64,000 bases of DNA. It comes from Schistocephalus solidus (Eukaryota; Platyhelminthes; Cestoda; Diphyllobothriidea; Diphyllobothriidae). The DNA lies in the NCBI GenBank assembly GCA_017591395.1, contig WEDG01005251.1:135001-199000 (forward strand). The letters run 5' to 3'. Under the pieces are notes generated by a model, which saw only the letters and a list, made by a program, of their open reading frames with translations, was not told where the DNA came from and did no database searches. This document shows, one piece after another, positions 21,335-34,880 of this stretch; positions within the stretch are counted from its first letter, which is position 1; the number at the start of each line of letters is the position of its first letter. A program made the translations under genes and the position numbers.

Positions 21335-22130
21335 GTGCGGTAACGTTAACCGCCGCGGTTGGAAGGTTGCCAACTGACAATTACACTCAGACCTCGCAGT
21401 TAGTCAAATGTGTGTTGTGTGGAGTGGCTGACTGGTGGTCTGAGAGTCAGGCTGCGATGGCTCCTTCTTAACGTGACCTCTGGCTATCTCACACATGTGA
21501 GACGTAAGCCGTTAAACCCCCTGTTGTGTGAAATCCTGGTGCTTGGGGGGCCAGGTCGTGTACGTAGTACACGTAGACGAGGTCACCAGCAGCTGCGACT
21601 GCTTCCGCATCAGACAACTGACCGGCTCGGACAGTGGTCTGATTGTGGGGGTGGGGGAGAGAGCGAGGTCGAGAGCTCAGCATATTTTCTTCACTATAAA
21701 CAATCTGACGCGCTTGAACCTATCACGGTGCGCTAAAAGCCGTGGCTTGGAAGGTTGCCAACTGACTGGATAACTCGGACCGCGTGGTCAGCCCAATGTG
21801 TGTTTTGTGTGGAGTAGCTGACTGGCGGACTGAGAGTCAGGTTGCAATGGCTCCTTCTTAATGTGGCCTTTATGGCACTCCCACTCCGTGGGATCCGATC
21901 CAGGTGTGGTGGCACATCCAGGGGCGGCTCCGGCCGCGCCAGCCACCTGCGCAGGTGGGTGGGCTCAGGTGGGGGAGGAGGAGAGAGTGCGGTAGCTGCA
22001 GCGCAAGGCTATTATCACTTAAAACTAATTCCCTCGCAAGTCACCGTCCCTGCACCACCTGGTGTGGAGCATACGGTGGACCTTGTCGAAATCGACGGTC
22101 GGACTGCCGTGATTGGCCACATCTAAAGGG
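21335..22130 (+). repeat. dispersed repeat family B, tandem double copy
   Basis: Two direct copies of a ~400-bp unit. Each begins GGTTGGAAGGTTGCCAACTG-like (21358 and 21747), followed by TGTGTGTTGTGTGGAGTGGC, ACTGAGAGTCAGG and ATGGCTCCTTCTTAA. Copy 2 continues into the CAGGGGCGGCTCCGGCCGCG block and ends with the CGACGGTCGGACTG border. No protein is assigned. It co-occurs with C2H2-finger remnants at 11908 and 51735, so it may be non-coding sequence of that retroelement. Confidence 0.7.
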
Positions 22131-24189
22131 AGGCAATATATCCCTCTAATGCCCCACTTTATTGGGGCATAAGAGTCATGGAAACTGCATAAAATTTAAT
22201 CATTAAGTTTCAAGATTCAATTTAAACAATCAGCGGTTCCAACCTTCCCGTCCATGAGAACAACAAGCAAACTCGTCTACAGGATCAGTTGTACGGCTGT
22301 TCTGTTGGCTATTTTTTGAATCCTATCATTTAGTAAAAACTCCGAACTTGGAAAATAAAACGATGTTCACTGATACCAATAAATGTGTCAATGCAAAGGA
22401 ACAATTAGAGGCCTCTTCAACACTTTACAGGCATATTTATCGAACTAAAAGGTCCTACCAGGGCATCAAAGTAAACAAAGCATAATACTTACTACCAGTA
22501 AAGTTTTCATCGCCAAATGGGAAAAGTGAAATTATATTCAGATATCGAATTAATGACCAGTGTCTAATTCCCTTTTTTCCCGCACAACAGGAAACCTTAA
22601 GAACGCATGCCTTAAAAAAAGGCAAAAATTAAAATTTTATGTATAAAACTGATCAACGTTGATCAGAAGTAAAATAAAATAAAATAAACTTGTTTGCAAA
22701 AATTATTATTGGAACTGAACATTTTGTCCATTGTTTTTAGGCTATTGTAAAACCAATCTATGGCGTAAGTAGGCAATATTGTGAGATAGACGAAGTGGCC
22801 AGATATAATGACTCGCAGTCATTGGCATTGAGCACCAAACCTAAGTAGCTAGTTCCCTGTGATTGTGTTTGAATTCCGTATATTTCAGGATCTGATTTAC
22901 ATGTGGAGGAACGTAAGTCTTTGGGACATGTGGTAGGAAATTCAACTTTAAAATGTCCGATGACCAACTAATTCAGTTCTCGTATTGGGTGTTCACCTGG
23001 TGTTGCGATCTGTCTGTCTGATGATGATCGTTTCAGTCTTCCTTTTTTTTATTGGTAGTACTTTACGAATTGCACTTTTGCATATATTTAGCCTCATAAA
23101 ACTTTAAATATCGAAGGGCCTGAATGTCCATGCCAGACTCCGCTTCTAAGGTCAGCGATTAAGAACAGTCTTATCTGCACAACAGGTAGTGACATTGAGT
23201 AAATTGTAGTATTCTAACCACCGATATACGTGCTCAGGTTCTGCCAGCAGTGGCGGAAAGTACTGACTTTAAAATTGTGCTCACAGGGTCAGCTAGCGCT
23301 TAGCAACCATTCAAGGCAAAGAAGTGTCACTCCATTAAAATTTTACGCCACCGAAGGCTGATTTACGTCACAGCAGCCTTTAGGCCCATTTTTGAGGGCT
23401 GCTGACAGCGACAACGATCTAATTCCAGTCGCTGATGCCATGTGCTGAAGCAGAAATAAGACCAGATGCCCGCCGACCCAGACGGCATTCCTGGCAGACA
23501 GCGCTGGTCTGACCGCTTTCTCTTGTCCGTGTGGAAAATCAGGTCAGAGCAGGGCAGTCCGAAACACTCACATGTCCAGAACCGATTCTGGTGTGTTTGG
23601 AGGCGCAAAGGTGGTGGGCACGAGCCGGCCGAACAGGCGACCTCTTATAAGACAGGCGTAGACCCGGCTCGACAGATGACAAGATCCTGACAGTGGTGAC
23701 TATATAGCTGCCGCCGCCGTCAATGCGTCTTCTTCCTCCTCCTCCTCCTCCTTCTCCTCCTCCTGGTCGTCCTCAGGACAACCAACAAGCCGTTGTCGCC
23801 GCCTGTCACACACGATTAACGACTTCCCCGCGTGCGAGCGCATGCACGCGCTTTCTTGGCCGCGTCTGCAATTAGGGCGCGACCAGTTGCCCTTAAGGTT
23901 GCCTTTGGTGGCAGCGAAAGCACTGGTTAGGGTCGGATATTCGTGCGGAAGACGCGGAGTCTAGTTGGGGAAGGTGAACAACGATAGTGGCAGCCGTCGC
24001 GCATGTCTGCTCAGCCTCGAACGGATTGTGAGTGGATGTCAGGTGGACTGCTTGATGGAGGCGGTCGGTGGGATTATGGATATCGTGGGGTCTTCGTACG
24101 TGCAGTAATACACGCCGCGGCAGTCCGCGGTAGAATCACCTTGACGCACAAGCCACCACCACCAGAAGGCGTGAGCTGGCCTCCTGGTT
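22131..24189. other. intergenic; weak tRNA-repeat trace, CpG-rich end
   Basis: An (AAAAT)n run lies at 22671-22689. 22990-23060 retains only CTGTCTGATGATGATCGTTTC and CAGTCTTCC, which resemble the tRNA-derived repeat. 23700-24000 is CpG-rich with a CTCCTC run at 23735-23765. No gene is supportable. Confidence 0.45.
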
Positions 24190-24530
24190 ACTCTGTACAA
24201 AGGCTACATGATGGTTCAACCATCGTTTCCGACGATGTCCACCAAAGCGACGTGGATGCAGGGACGGTGACTTACGCATGACTTGCGCAGCTTCTACTGC
24301 AGTCTATCGTCCCTCACCCTCTTCAGCCTGGTGTCATAACCAAGACAAAAATACCGGAGACGCGATCGGATGCAGGTGGCTGGCGTGGCATGAGTCTGCG
24401 CCTAGGCGTTCCACCCCGCCCTGCAGGTGAGATTTGTTATGAGTGCGCATTCCAAAGAGCGCCTGCGTGCCCTAATCTAGCTCCCGTGTTAGTCAACCTC
24501 ATCTACTGCGTGGCCCGCTGTAGAGGCACA
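24190..24530 (-). repeat. dispersed repeat family B, diverged copy
   Basis: Landmarks in order: CCGACGATGTCCACC, CAGGGACGGTGACTTACGC, a C-rich block, GATGCAGGTGGCTGGCGTGG, and TACTGCGTGGCCCGC at the end. Confidence 0.6.
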
Positions 24531-25249
24531 GGAAGCCTACGCACGCAAAAATCAAGGCCAAGGCTGTATCAGAACACGCAGTTAATTTTCTCTACAGTGA
24601 CAACGCCATCCTAGTTTACATGTCTCGGGCCGAATTTTCGGGAGTTGCATTTCATGGCCGGGAGAGGTTCGAATATTCGTAGGGTCCTCCTGCATTCCAG
24701 GGCGGTTTTCGGTTTAAAGGCATGGTCAAACACAGGGTTAACCTTTTGGTATTGCTCCATGGTGGTCCTTCCAGAAACAGCATTTGTTTTGGTAACTACT
24801 GCTGACTTTGGTGGTAACCCTTTGATGATAATTGCCTTCTTATAAACCTTTTCACTAGGGGACAGAAGAAGGATGCTGGGGGAAATCAAGATAGATGAGT
24901 ACCCGGACTAATTATCCTGTGTCAGGCCGAAAATGGAGCCAAACAGGGGGGAGGCACGCCGACCACGGTGCTCGATCTCATTATCTCTATAGAAATTAAA
25001 TGGAATTTGCCGCTAGCAAATGGTGGGATAAGGAAGTAACTATGAAATCAATCCAACTAGAATCTGCTGCACGCTTTCCACACAAGGATAAATCTGAAGT
25101 GCTTTTAGTCTTTCGAGTTAAGCTGAAAGTTTTGGTTGGGGAGTCAGCCCAACGATGTGTTGACCCACAGGGTGAGGATCACTCTATATATGTTCTTTCC
25201 AAACGTGGCTTGCGTGGCAACCGTAATCCAGTCTTCCTGACTGGACATG
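24531..25249. other. intergenic, no recognised feature
   Basis: Open frames at 24611-24889 (minus) and 25000-25266 (plus) show no motif I can name. Confidence 0.4.
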
Positions 25250-25440
25250 GCACCGAGTCCAGGTAGGAGAGGTGGAGAGAGCACGGTAGATACTGCGAAA
25301 GGCTAACATCGCTTTAGGTTAAATCACGCGCAAGTCACCGTATCTTCGCACGCCCTGTTGTGGCGCACATGATGGGCATCGCTGGACAAGATGGTCAAAC
25401 TGTCAAGTGCCAGATTTTGATGGGGTCGGTAGCTGTGCGG
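25250..25440 (+). repeat. dispersed repeat family B, diverged copy
   Basis: GTGGAGAGAGCACGGTAGA, AAATCACGCGCAAGTCACCG and AAGATGGTCAAACTGTC correspond to the 3' part of the unit at 21744-22130. Confidence 0.55.
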
Positions 25441-25599
25441 ATCCCCATTCTCTACTGTCCTGACCATATGCTAATATAAATTTTAAGTGTTGAGGGCCAG
25501 GGAGGAGAGTGTGAGGTAGACAAAGTGAAATTCTCCTTTCCGATGGGGGTCATCGGTTGTCCTCATCAATCACGGTGGACGAACAATCGATTAATATTT

Positions 25600-25835
25600 A
25601 TCATAGTTAAAAGTCGCTCACCGATCAGCCTTCCTTGCTTTTGGGTATGGCTGGCCAGAAATGGCCATTCCAGTCTCCCTTGTCTTTGTCGGGCACGTTA
25701 TTCTGCCTATACACTTAGCTGCCTTACGGCTGCTGGCGGGGCTTGAGAGTTAGCCCCAAGGCACAACGGGACGAGTGAGTCCTGTAACCGATCGGTGAGC
25801 GCCCTATTACCATTGTTATATATATATATATATAT
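25600..25835 (+). repeat. tRNA-derived repeat, subfamily 2, ending at (TA)n
   Basis: The hammerhead core is deleted (only GGCCAGAAATGGCCATTCC remains at about 25652-25671), followed by CCTTGTCTTTGTCGG and the subfamily 2 head (CAAGGCACAACGGGACGAG, CCGATCGGTGAGCGCCC). A (TA)n tract at 25817-25835 forms the border. Confidence 0.7.
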
Positions 25836-26710
25836 GAGTGCTGGCATCGGGGTGAACTCGAGTATACGGACCTGTTTGTCGTTTCCCTAGAGTCGGCTGC
25901 TCGCCCATCACATGGTCCTGACAGGGCGGTGGCAGTGGCAACAACTGAGGCTTATGACGTTGCTCCGCTGTTTCTGATGCTGCTACTGCTACGACGCACG
26001 TCAATACAATGGACAACACAAGCGTTTCTGCTCACAGAAGGGCAGAGAGTCGGCGCGCGACTAGGCGATCAAAGGTGTCATGCCCACACGCGAGCACGCA
26101 TATACGTATGCACTCAATGGAGTACGTGCGCACGCGTGCGCCAAACAACGAGGACGCGGCATGACACGGCCGCCACCGTCGCCACGTGGATGATGGGGTG
26201 ACTGAGGGCTGGGAGCGTCAAAGTGCAACGGAGCAGCAAGCAACAACCACCGCCGACACCGGTAGAACAAAGCGAGAGTGAGTGAGTTAGTGAGTGGAGA
26301 GAGAGAGATAGAGGACAAGAAACAGGCGGAGGGGGATAAGCCTTGCCTCCTCAGCTTGCCTGACAATGACAATGGCGAAGTTGACGTCCTAGTCATCAGG
26401 CCGGTCTACAGCGCACAACAAATGGATGAGCGTACACTCGGGCACCTATGAATTGGCCACCGCCTATAAATTTGGACCTGGACTAATGCCACATCTTGCT
26501 TGGTGCCTCACTAACCATGGTTTCCTCATTCCCCATTCCATGCAGTAAGATAGATGTGGGATGTGCCTGCCTGGAAAGTGCAGGAATGAACGCAGCCATT
26601 AAAGCATCACTTGCTCAGTCAGAGTAAGCCTAGGATCTTCCACAAGTAAAATAAATAGTCTTAAATAACCAGACCACTTTGGATGTTTCTTTCCTCTTCC
26701 CTGTGTGTAT
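25836..26710. other. intergenic, CpG-rich (25860-26400)
   Basis: CpG-rich stretch containing GTACGTGCGCACGCGTGCGCC near 26121 and a (GA)n at 26296-26310. Composition resembles 27480-28310 and 45064-45860. No gene is visible. Confidence 0.45.
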
Positions 26711-26928
26711 GTGTCCTTAGCCAAACTATTGTGCAGACCCACTTCTACTAGTTACGATGCAGACAATTTTAAAAATTGCTTCCTACTCCGGTAAAGCGGT
26801 GTTGTGGATGCTTGAAATTGTGTCCTTAGCCAAACTATTGTGCAGACCCACTTCTACTAGTTACGATGCAGACAATTTTAAAAATTGCTTCCTACTCCGG
26901 TAAAGCGGTGTTGTGGATGCTTGAAATT
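26711..26928. repeat. perfect 109-bp tandem duplication
   Basis: 26711-26819 and 26820-26928 are identical, each beginning GTGTCCTTAGCCAAACTATT. Identity implies a recent duplication or an assembly artefact. The sequence has no recognised function. Confidence 0.95.
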
Positions 26929-28449
26929 GTGAGGGATCTCTGTGTGGCGTTAGAGGGATTCTTTTGCTCTCATAATCTTCCCATTTTTTGCCAGGTTGGG
27001 ACGAGGGGGAGCCAAGTATGTGGCTTATACTTCACTCCCGTCATTCGGACTCTACATTAATGCTGTTCCCCACCGATTCAAAACAGATTTCGCTCGGATA
27101 CGCGCATGGATATTCAAACTACATTTGCTTTGGTCAGGGCACATAGAGTACAATATTTATGGATTTTAGGCAGAACGTCGCTCCATGAAGGAGGAAGTGG
27201 GGTTGGGAATAACTTGGAATTTAAACACTTTTCTCTATCATCCTACTTGCTTGAAGGCTGGTGAGAAAGGAACAAAATTCCGATGTTGGTTCAGGTGCTA
27301 TCACTAGGTTGGGGCTGCAGCTATGTGATTGGTCGAAAGGCGTAGAGAAATTCAGTGATTGCTTTCCTTTTATCAGAGTCGTGTTCTCTTGTTTGTATAG
27401 ATGATGCGGGGGGGGGGTTACCTTTATTATTCGAAAAGGAAATCATCAGCGTTTCGACAAATGCCAACACCAACGTCGTTGGCACAGGGAACATCAAAAC
27501 AGAGCAGAAACGGAAGCGAGAGGGGAGGGGGCATGCCTTCAGCGCTACCCTTTGATCTGCCCCGCTAAGCAAACGATGCCCTCGTGGTCAGGGGGGCCCA
27601 CATCGTGCATACAGCGGCCTCTCCTTTGCCCCCTCCTATATCCAGGGTACGCAACCTCATAAAATTGCCGCGGGACCACAAGGAGGACGTGACTGACTCG
27701 CGCACGCACATTCAGGCGCACGTATGCACGCACCCACTCCTGGTCCGTGACTTGTGGTGCGGCACGCACGATAGCGCAGACCCGAGCAAGAACCGGATCA
27801 TGATGACAGCGGCGCAGCAGCCCTAATGCCGTCGCCATAAAACGACTGCAGTGGTGAGGCGGGGGAGGGGAGGGGTAGATGACGAAGACGACAGACCGGA
27901 AGGAGGACTCGGGCAGGGCGGGGGAGCGGGAGCGATGGAACAAGCGCTCCCTCATCTTGCCTCCTCCCGCAGTTGTACCGGCCGTCGGTCTTTGAAGCAT
28001 CTGTTCGTCCACATATGCTTACATCTCCCTGCTGGCCTCCTTACGGACCGTAGAGCGCGGTCCACCTGTTGCGTGCGCGTGTGTAGTCGGCCGCATCGTG
28101 ACAAGTTGTGGTTGTCCCGCTGACGTGCATGATGATGAGAATGAAGAAGAGGGTGGATGGATGACAGAACAGTAGCCAACCCCTGAATGATCGTCCCTAT
28201 CGCCTCCTAGTCGTGCAAAAAGAGCTGAACCATCTGACAGCAACCACGGGATATGGTTCCCGAGATTGTCAAAGTGCGCGACAGTAAGTGCAAGAAGTGC
28301 TACGGCCAATTAATCGTTTAACCTATTATTCCACGACATATGCCAAGGTATGGAAGGGGTAGATAGCAAGTTCGTCAAGTTTGTCAGAAACGCTAGCGAA
28401 CTATATTTCGAGGAAGGAGATACGATTCCTGGCACAAGCTCCTGTTCTG
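26929..28449. other. intergenic; CpG-rich block 27480-28310
   Basis: 27409-27417 is a G-run. 27480-28310 is CpG-rich with many overlapping open frames on both strands (up to ~155 codons on the minus strand, Arg/Pro/His-rich), typical of GC-rich non-coding DNA. A promoter region is possible but unsupported. Confidence 0.4.
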
Positions 28450-28690
28450 CGATGGGTAAAAAGAAGGTGACTTGCGCGTGAATTAGTTTATGACAAGAGC
28501 AGACTTACGCATCATCTGCCAAACGCTCGCCACCCTCACCCATCTGGGCTCGGTGGCACAGACTAAGTCGGAAGGTTAGGATGCGAGACTAGACAACTTC
28601 TGGCTACATAATTATACAGGCATGAGGATAATTTTGGAGGACACATATTTTCTTAGCCTTCTTCTTCTTCTTCTTCTTCTTCTTCTTCAA
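28450..28690 (-). repeat. family B remnant and (CTT)n
   Basis: GGTGACTTGCGCGTGAATTAG at 28467-28487 and CTGGGCTCGGTGGCA mark a worn family B copy (to about 28600). (CTT)n occupies 28657-28689. Confidence 0.6.
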
Positions 28691-29449
28691 TATCTTGAGC
28701 GAATTCGCGCAGAATTCGATGAAGTGGTTATATTTTTTAATAAAATTCTGAAGAATATTGATTCGTCCACATGAAAGGCCCTGCGGAAAAAAATGTTGCC
28801 ATGAGTAGCGTACAACGAGGACTCGGTAAAGATTTATCTCAATTTATTACTTAAGGTAAATGAGTTCCCTCCCCGTTGCCCTAACTTAAGCCCGATACTT
28901 TCATAAGAAGTATAATAACTTCCAAGTTTTCAATAGGTTTTCCACGGAAATTAACAACATTATTTGAGCTGCAAGAATGTGCAAAAAATGTTTGTGTAAA
29001 GGGCAAACTAGCCCATGTTTTACTAAATCTGACGTGCCAACGATGGCACAGTTATTCGTTGGTCGTGGTAACTTGATTACACCAAGCAGAACCGGAAGTG
29101 AGCGCTTCGCACTTTTTTATCTTTGTCAGTAACACTTATCAGTTATTACTATTTAGTGAACACATGTACATCCCTGGGCTGAATCGCAGGAAACCTTGGC
29201 CTTTCGATATGTGTACAGGCGGAAAGATTGCTTAGGAAGGGGACGGTAAAACAAATGTTTGGCAAACGTAGTCCGAAGTCGTCTCGTACGCAGCAGTGTG
29301 CTGGCTGTTTAAAAGAGTTTCTTGAAATTAATAACTACTTAAATATTGCGCAATTTGTCGATGAGTATTTCGGGTCTGAGTCAATTTACTTATTTAGCTG
29401 AATGAATTTTGAGTTCGTTCATGCGATTCTCATGATGCTTCCAGAATAA

Positions 29450-29450
<1 letters not shown>
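28691..29450. other. intergenic, no recognised feature
   Basis: Nothing recognised. Confidence 0.4.

Positions 29451-29512
<62 letters not shown>
29451..29512. repeat. (TA)n microsatellite
   Basis: 31 TA units at the left border of a retroelement-like insert. Confidence 0.97.
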
Positions 29513-30283
<771 letters not shown>

Positions 30284-30399
30284 GCCCTAACAGTCCCCCC
30301 GACCGGCCCGAATCGTACCGTAATTATGTACCATACCTCTCATGCCAGTTGGTTGTCTGTCCTTGTCTGTCCTGTAGCACAAACTACTCTGAGCATTTC

Positions 30400-30550
30400 A
30401 CTTTCTCCTCTGTTCGTTTCATCTGACGACAGGTTTGTGTGACCAACTTGAAAATTCACGAGTACAACTCCATTTTCCGACGAGCCTTTCTCGAGTGTGA
30501 GCCCCAAGGCAGAGCGGAACGAGTGAGTTCCGTTAACGATCTGTGAGAGT
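30400..30550 (+). repeat. PLE-tail fragment fused to tRNA-repeat head (subfamily 2)
   Basis: 30418-30480 holds CATCTGACGACAGG, a GGTTT/GACC stem, TTGAAAATTC and ACGAG, a worn form of the ribozyme-like motif at 53551-53597. It is followed by TTCCGACGAGCC, then GAGCCCCAAGGCAGAGCGGA and CGATCTGTGAGAG from the subfamily 2 head. Confidence 0.6.
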
Positions 30551-33500
30551 TTTTCAACGACAATCACATCATTTTATTAAGAAAGTAAAAATTTTACAGG
30601 GGTGAATGAGACTTGGCAACTTCTGAAGATAGCTGTCTTGCATGCATTGAAACTCCGTGGACAATTAATGACTGATTTTTAAGTGGTAGCAGGGAAGTCT
30701 ACAATATGTCTGAATTTTGACCAATTAAATCCAATTAAGAACGTGCTTACTGATCTCAAAGGATTTTATTTCCAGATTTGATTCGGCTCATAGCTACTAA
30801 TACCCGGATTGCTTACATTCTGCTTTTCATTTAACTGATGTATACATCTCGTGCCTTCTGCTGGCAATTAACAGTCTCAATATTGGACAATTTTTCTTGA
30901 ACTACAAAGGGTTATTTTTCGTTAATTTTCTGACAGTTGGGAATTTCTGTGTCTTCGGTTTGGGGGCACCCCTATTTGGGTTCTCACACGTTTATCGCAA
31001 ATGAATCTTTCCGTGCCTGACAAACCGAAGTCATGAGCTGCAACAAGGGAGAATGTTGCGGTCGTACAACGCAAACCCATACCAATCCATCTGTCATTAA
31101 CCTGCCTAAACCAATATTCGATCACAAAATCTACTTGCAATATTTAAATTATTGGCAAAAACAGGGTTCTTTCCGTGACTTATGCAACTATAAAAGCGTG
31201 TGCTGCACAGCAACGTTTTCGGTTTTCCTTTGTTATTTTTTGCTCATACACCCACGCAAGTGTCAGTTAGCCGATCAGACCTTTATGTCAGGTCTACACA
31301 TACCTGCAGGGTTAACAAGACAAAAACACGTTTTGTGTGGTGGAGTCGCTTGTTCACTCAGTGGCAACCATAATTGTCAGTGCATTGCTCTCGCAATGCT
31401 TAGAACATATGTCAGGTAATTCTTACAGCTACGCTAGCTGTCTGCTTCTAGTGTCAAGGAAATGAAGTTTAGAACTACGTGGTGACGCAAAGAGGGCTTG
31501 GAAACTCGCTTGCACCGCTCTATTGACTTCCAGAGGAGATCAGCTTCGCGAAGGGGTTGTTAAAAGTGTCGAAAACAGCGTGAACCAGTAACCCTCTGTA
31601 TACCGTGAAAGCTTCACTCTCTTCACTCATTTTTCAATAATATACTAGGGCTCAGTGAAAAGCTAAAAAAGTTTATACGAGAGCAAGGTGGAAAATGTAA
31701 GGGTTGTGGGTTTTTTGACGAGCGGCAGGTCTCGAAATGTGTGTGTTTTTAAAGACATAAGGTCTCAAAATGTTAGCGCTTAACTTTTCTGTTTGATTTG
31801 TTTTCGCGTCCATTCCCTCCAGTAAATAATGATTCACGCGTGCCAGTGAGCTGATGGATCAACCTCGTTAAATATTAATCCAAATTTAGTAATGCGTTTC
31901 CGATTAGAAAGGATTATGTGGGTAGGGTTGTAATATTGAGTATCGTGAAGCATAATCCCAAGATATTTCCATCAAGCCAGGCTTTTAGCTTCTTTCCGAC
32001 CGTCTAGAATAACACATTCGATAAAAGTAACTATATAAGCAGAAGTAATGTCTCATGAACTGTTAATAGAAACTCCGAAACGTGTTTTTGATCCGAAAAA
32101 AGAGTACCTAAGTAGGGCTTTAATATTAAGTACCGTGTAGCATAGCCTCAAAATATTTCGGTTACATCAAGGTGCAGGCCTTATAATGAGCTTCTGTTCA
32201 GTCACCTGCTTAAAACTGAAAAAATAAGAAATAAGTAGTATGCATTTTCTCCATTTATTTTAAATGCCCTGTAAATTCAAAGATTTTTTTGGGAAACATG
32301 CGCATAAACCTTCTTTCTTATAAGAATTCAATATTAAATTGGGCCTTCTTCAAATGTTATACTTGAAAAGAGGATAGATATTCCGTTTAAAAAGAACGTT
32401 TTCAATTACCGAATCAATTTGAACCCGACATGCCGTTCCACTGGCATCCAAGATTTCCAAACTAAATGCCACATACGTTCCGCCTTAGTAAAGTCGCACA
32501 TCCCTCCAAGCTTTTAAAAATACGCCATATAATAATACGATTATTTATAAATGGACATTTCATAGTCTTAAAAATCCAGTATCTTGTTTGAAGAAAATTG
32601 AATTTTCTACCAAAGTAGCACAAGAAAGAATACTTGTTATGCTTATTTTCTATAAAGTTTATTGAATTTATATGACAATCGATAATCAACGGGCAAATTT
32701 GTTTACTTCAGAGAAGGACATCTTTCGGTTTTAAAAAGATTCTAATTATGCGATTTTTTAGACCTTGAAATGTCAATTCAAAGAGCATTGTATACGTCCG
32801 CTTACTTATGCTCCTGATGAAGTATGTAACATAGTTCACATCCAGTGCAAAATGTTATGAGCCCTAGTTGGTACTTACTTAATGGCATAGAGGAATGTAT
32901 TATTTACCTTACATGGGATGCATATAGCCTGCAAATTATAAACCCTAAACAAAAATACAAATCGGATTAACCAAAAACTATTCTGGAATCCAAAAAAAGT
33001 TTATAAACTAAATATACCCTTTATTTCAGGTAAAAACTTTGAGAGAAAGAGATATGATTGCCTACCAAAGTAATGCAAGCAAAAATACTTTTGCATATGT
33101 TTTCTATAAAGTTTATTTGAATTTACAAGTTTATTGAAAACAGATTAAACCCTGCCTTCTACTCAATTGAGTGAAATTTTCAGAGGTGTTCAAAAATGAG
33201 TACCTTCAAAAGACAACATCCTGATGTTACTACAATACCTTGTGATTATGCTGCAAGATAATGAATATTACGATCCCAGTTAAGTAATAATTCCTTATTT
33301 GAAATAGATCTCAGAATTTTTTTAAACATTTCAGGAGCATACTGTGTGGCGAAACTATTGAATATGTAACAAAAATTTTAAGTATAATTTTAAACGGTAT
33401 AATTTTCTTAAATCAAATTACAAGGATGTTTGAGAAGCAAGGTATGTGGAAACTGATTGACACAAAGTAGCACTTTCAGGTCTGTGTGAGAATCCATTCA

Positions 33501-33649
33501 CCACACTCCAGAACGAAATAATTGTTCGCTATTTTCTTTCAGATATTTAAAAAATGAAATCTACCCTTAAGAAATGACCAAAAACCTTAATTTCTTATTT
33601 CGATGGTGTCGGTTATTACGTCTTATCATAAACTAGTGTTGGAATTAGG
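30551..33649. other. AT-rich intergenic with old internal duplications
   Basis: No gene. Two diverged duplicate pairs are visible. 31915-31975 resembles 32110-32162 (GTAGGGTTGTAATATTGAG versus GTAGGGCTTTAATATTAAG). 32608-32670 resembles 33060-33125 (both with CTACCAAAGTA and TTTTCTATAAAGTTTATT). 31255-31420 has faint family B resemblance. Unusually A+T-rich compared with the rest of the window. Confidence 0.5.
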
Positions 33650-33779
<130 letters not shown>

Positions 33780-34811
33780 CGAGGCTGATGTGGTGACGGT
33801 GAGAATGCCTAAGTATATGCGCAATATACTACTCCTACGGCTACAAAGGCTGTTTGTAAAATATCTTACATTATTGAAAGTTTTATACATATAAACAAGC
33901 AACCAGTAGAGATCTAGATACGAATTTGGAAAGCATTTTCAATAAAAATGCACGATGTGAATTTCAGAGCCAGTGAAACCATTATGAACGCAGATTATCT
34001 CAACCGGCAGGTATCTGATGAAGCAATAATCGAAATTTTGAAATATAATTTAATTTAGACACGATCTACTCGGTGGAACTGTGCTACTGGTTATCATGCT
34101 CTCTTGCAAGAATGCTTGCTCTACGACCATTCGCAGCAATTATACCCGCTGAAAATGATTTCTTAATTCATGTGTACTTTTAATGATTTTCTATGCCTGA
34201 AAAAAATTAACCCTATTTTATGAAAAGCATGCACGAAAGTCTCATTTCTTGCGCGCATTCTAAGATGTTACATGAATAAGCGGTATATTCTCCTATTAAA
34301 ATGCTTTTCACTGGCCAGCTAACGTTTAAACCGATCTGTCATTACAATTGCACTCAAGGTATCCTAAATACAGGCTGAAACTTTCCATTTAAAGAAGATC
34401 CTGCAGCATTTTTCAGAAGGCGTCATTCAGAACCCACAAGAAGTTGCAATAGATGTGGACCAGGTTTTAGATAGCATAGGGCGCATTACTAAGCGTACGG
34501 GCGATGATACTACTTCAACAAATATTGCACGCCATTCAACTCACAAAATCGTAAACTCTTCTTAAAACAAGAGATACCATATATTCATCTAGGAAGTTTA
34601 GCGATGTAATTTTCTAAAAATTACGCATAATGGTGGATATTTCATGCATTTTCCTATAAGAGGGTTTGGATTTATAAGAGCATCTAAAATAAATGGGGCA
34701 ATTCCTATTAACTATGCATTCCTATTTACTGCGGATGATTTTTCGCGTGGTCGGAAAGACAGCAAGTTAAAAGCCGGCACCCTGGTGTGACGCGAATACC
34801 TTCGTGTTTAT

Positions 34812-34813
<2 letters not shown>
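33780..34813. other. AT-rich intergenic, no recognised feature
   Basis: Nothing recognised. Confidence 0.45.

Positions 34814-34880
<67 letters not shown>

Noticed and set aside
27480..28310. Protein-coding gene in CpG-rich block
   Set aside because: Open frames on both strands overlap heavily and are Arg/Pro/His-rich, as expected for GC-rich non-coding DNA.
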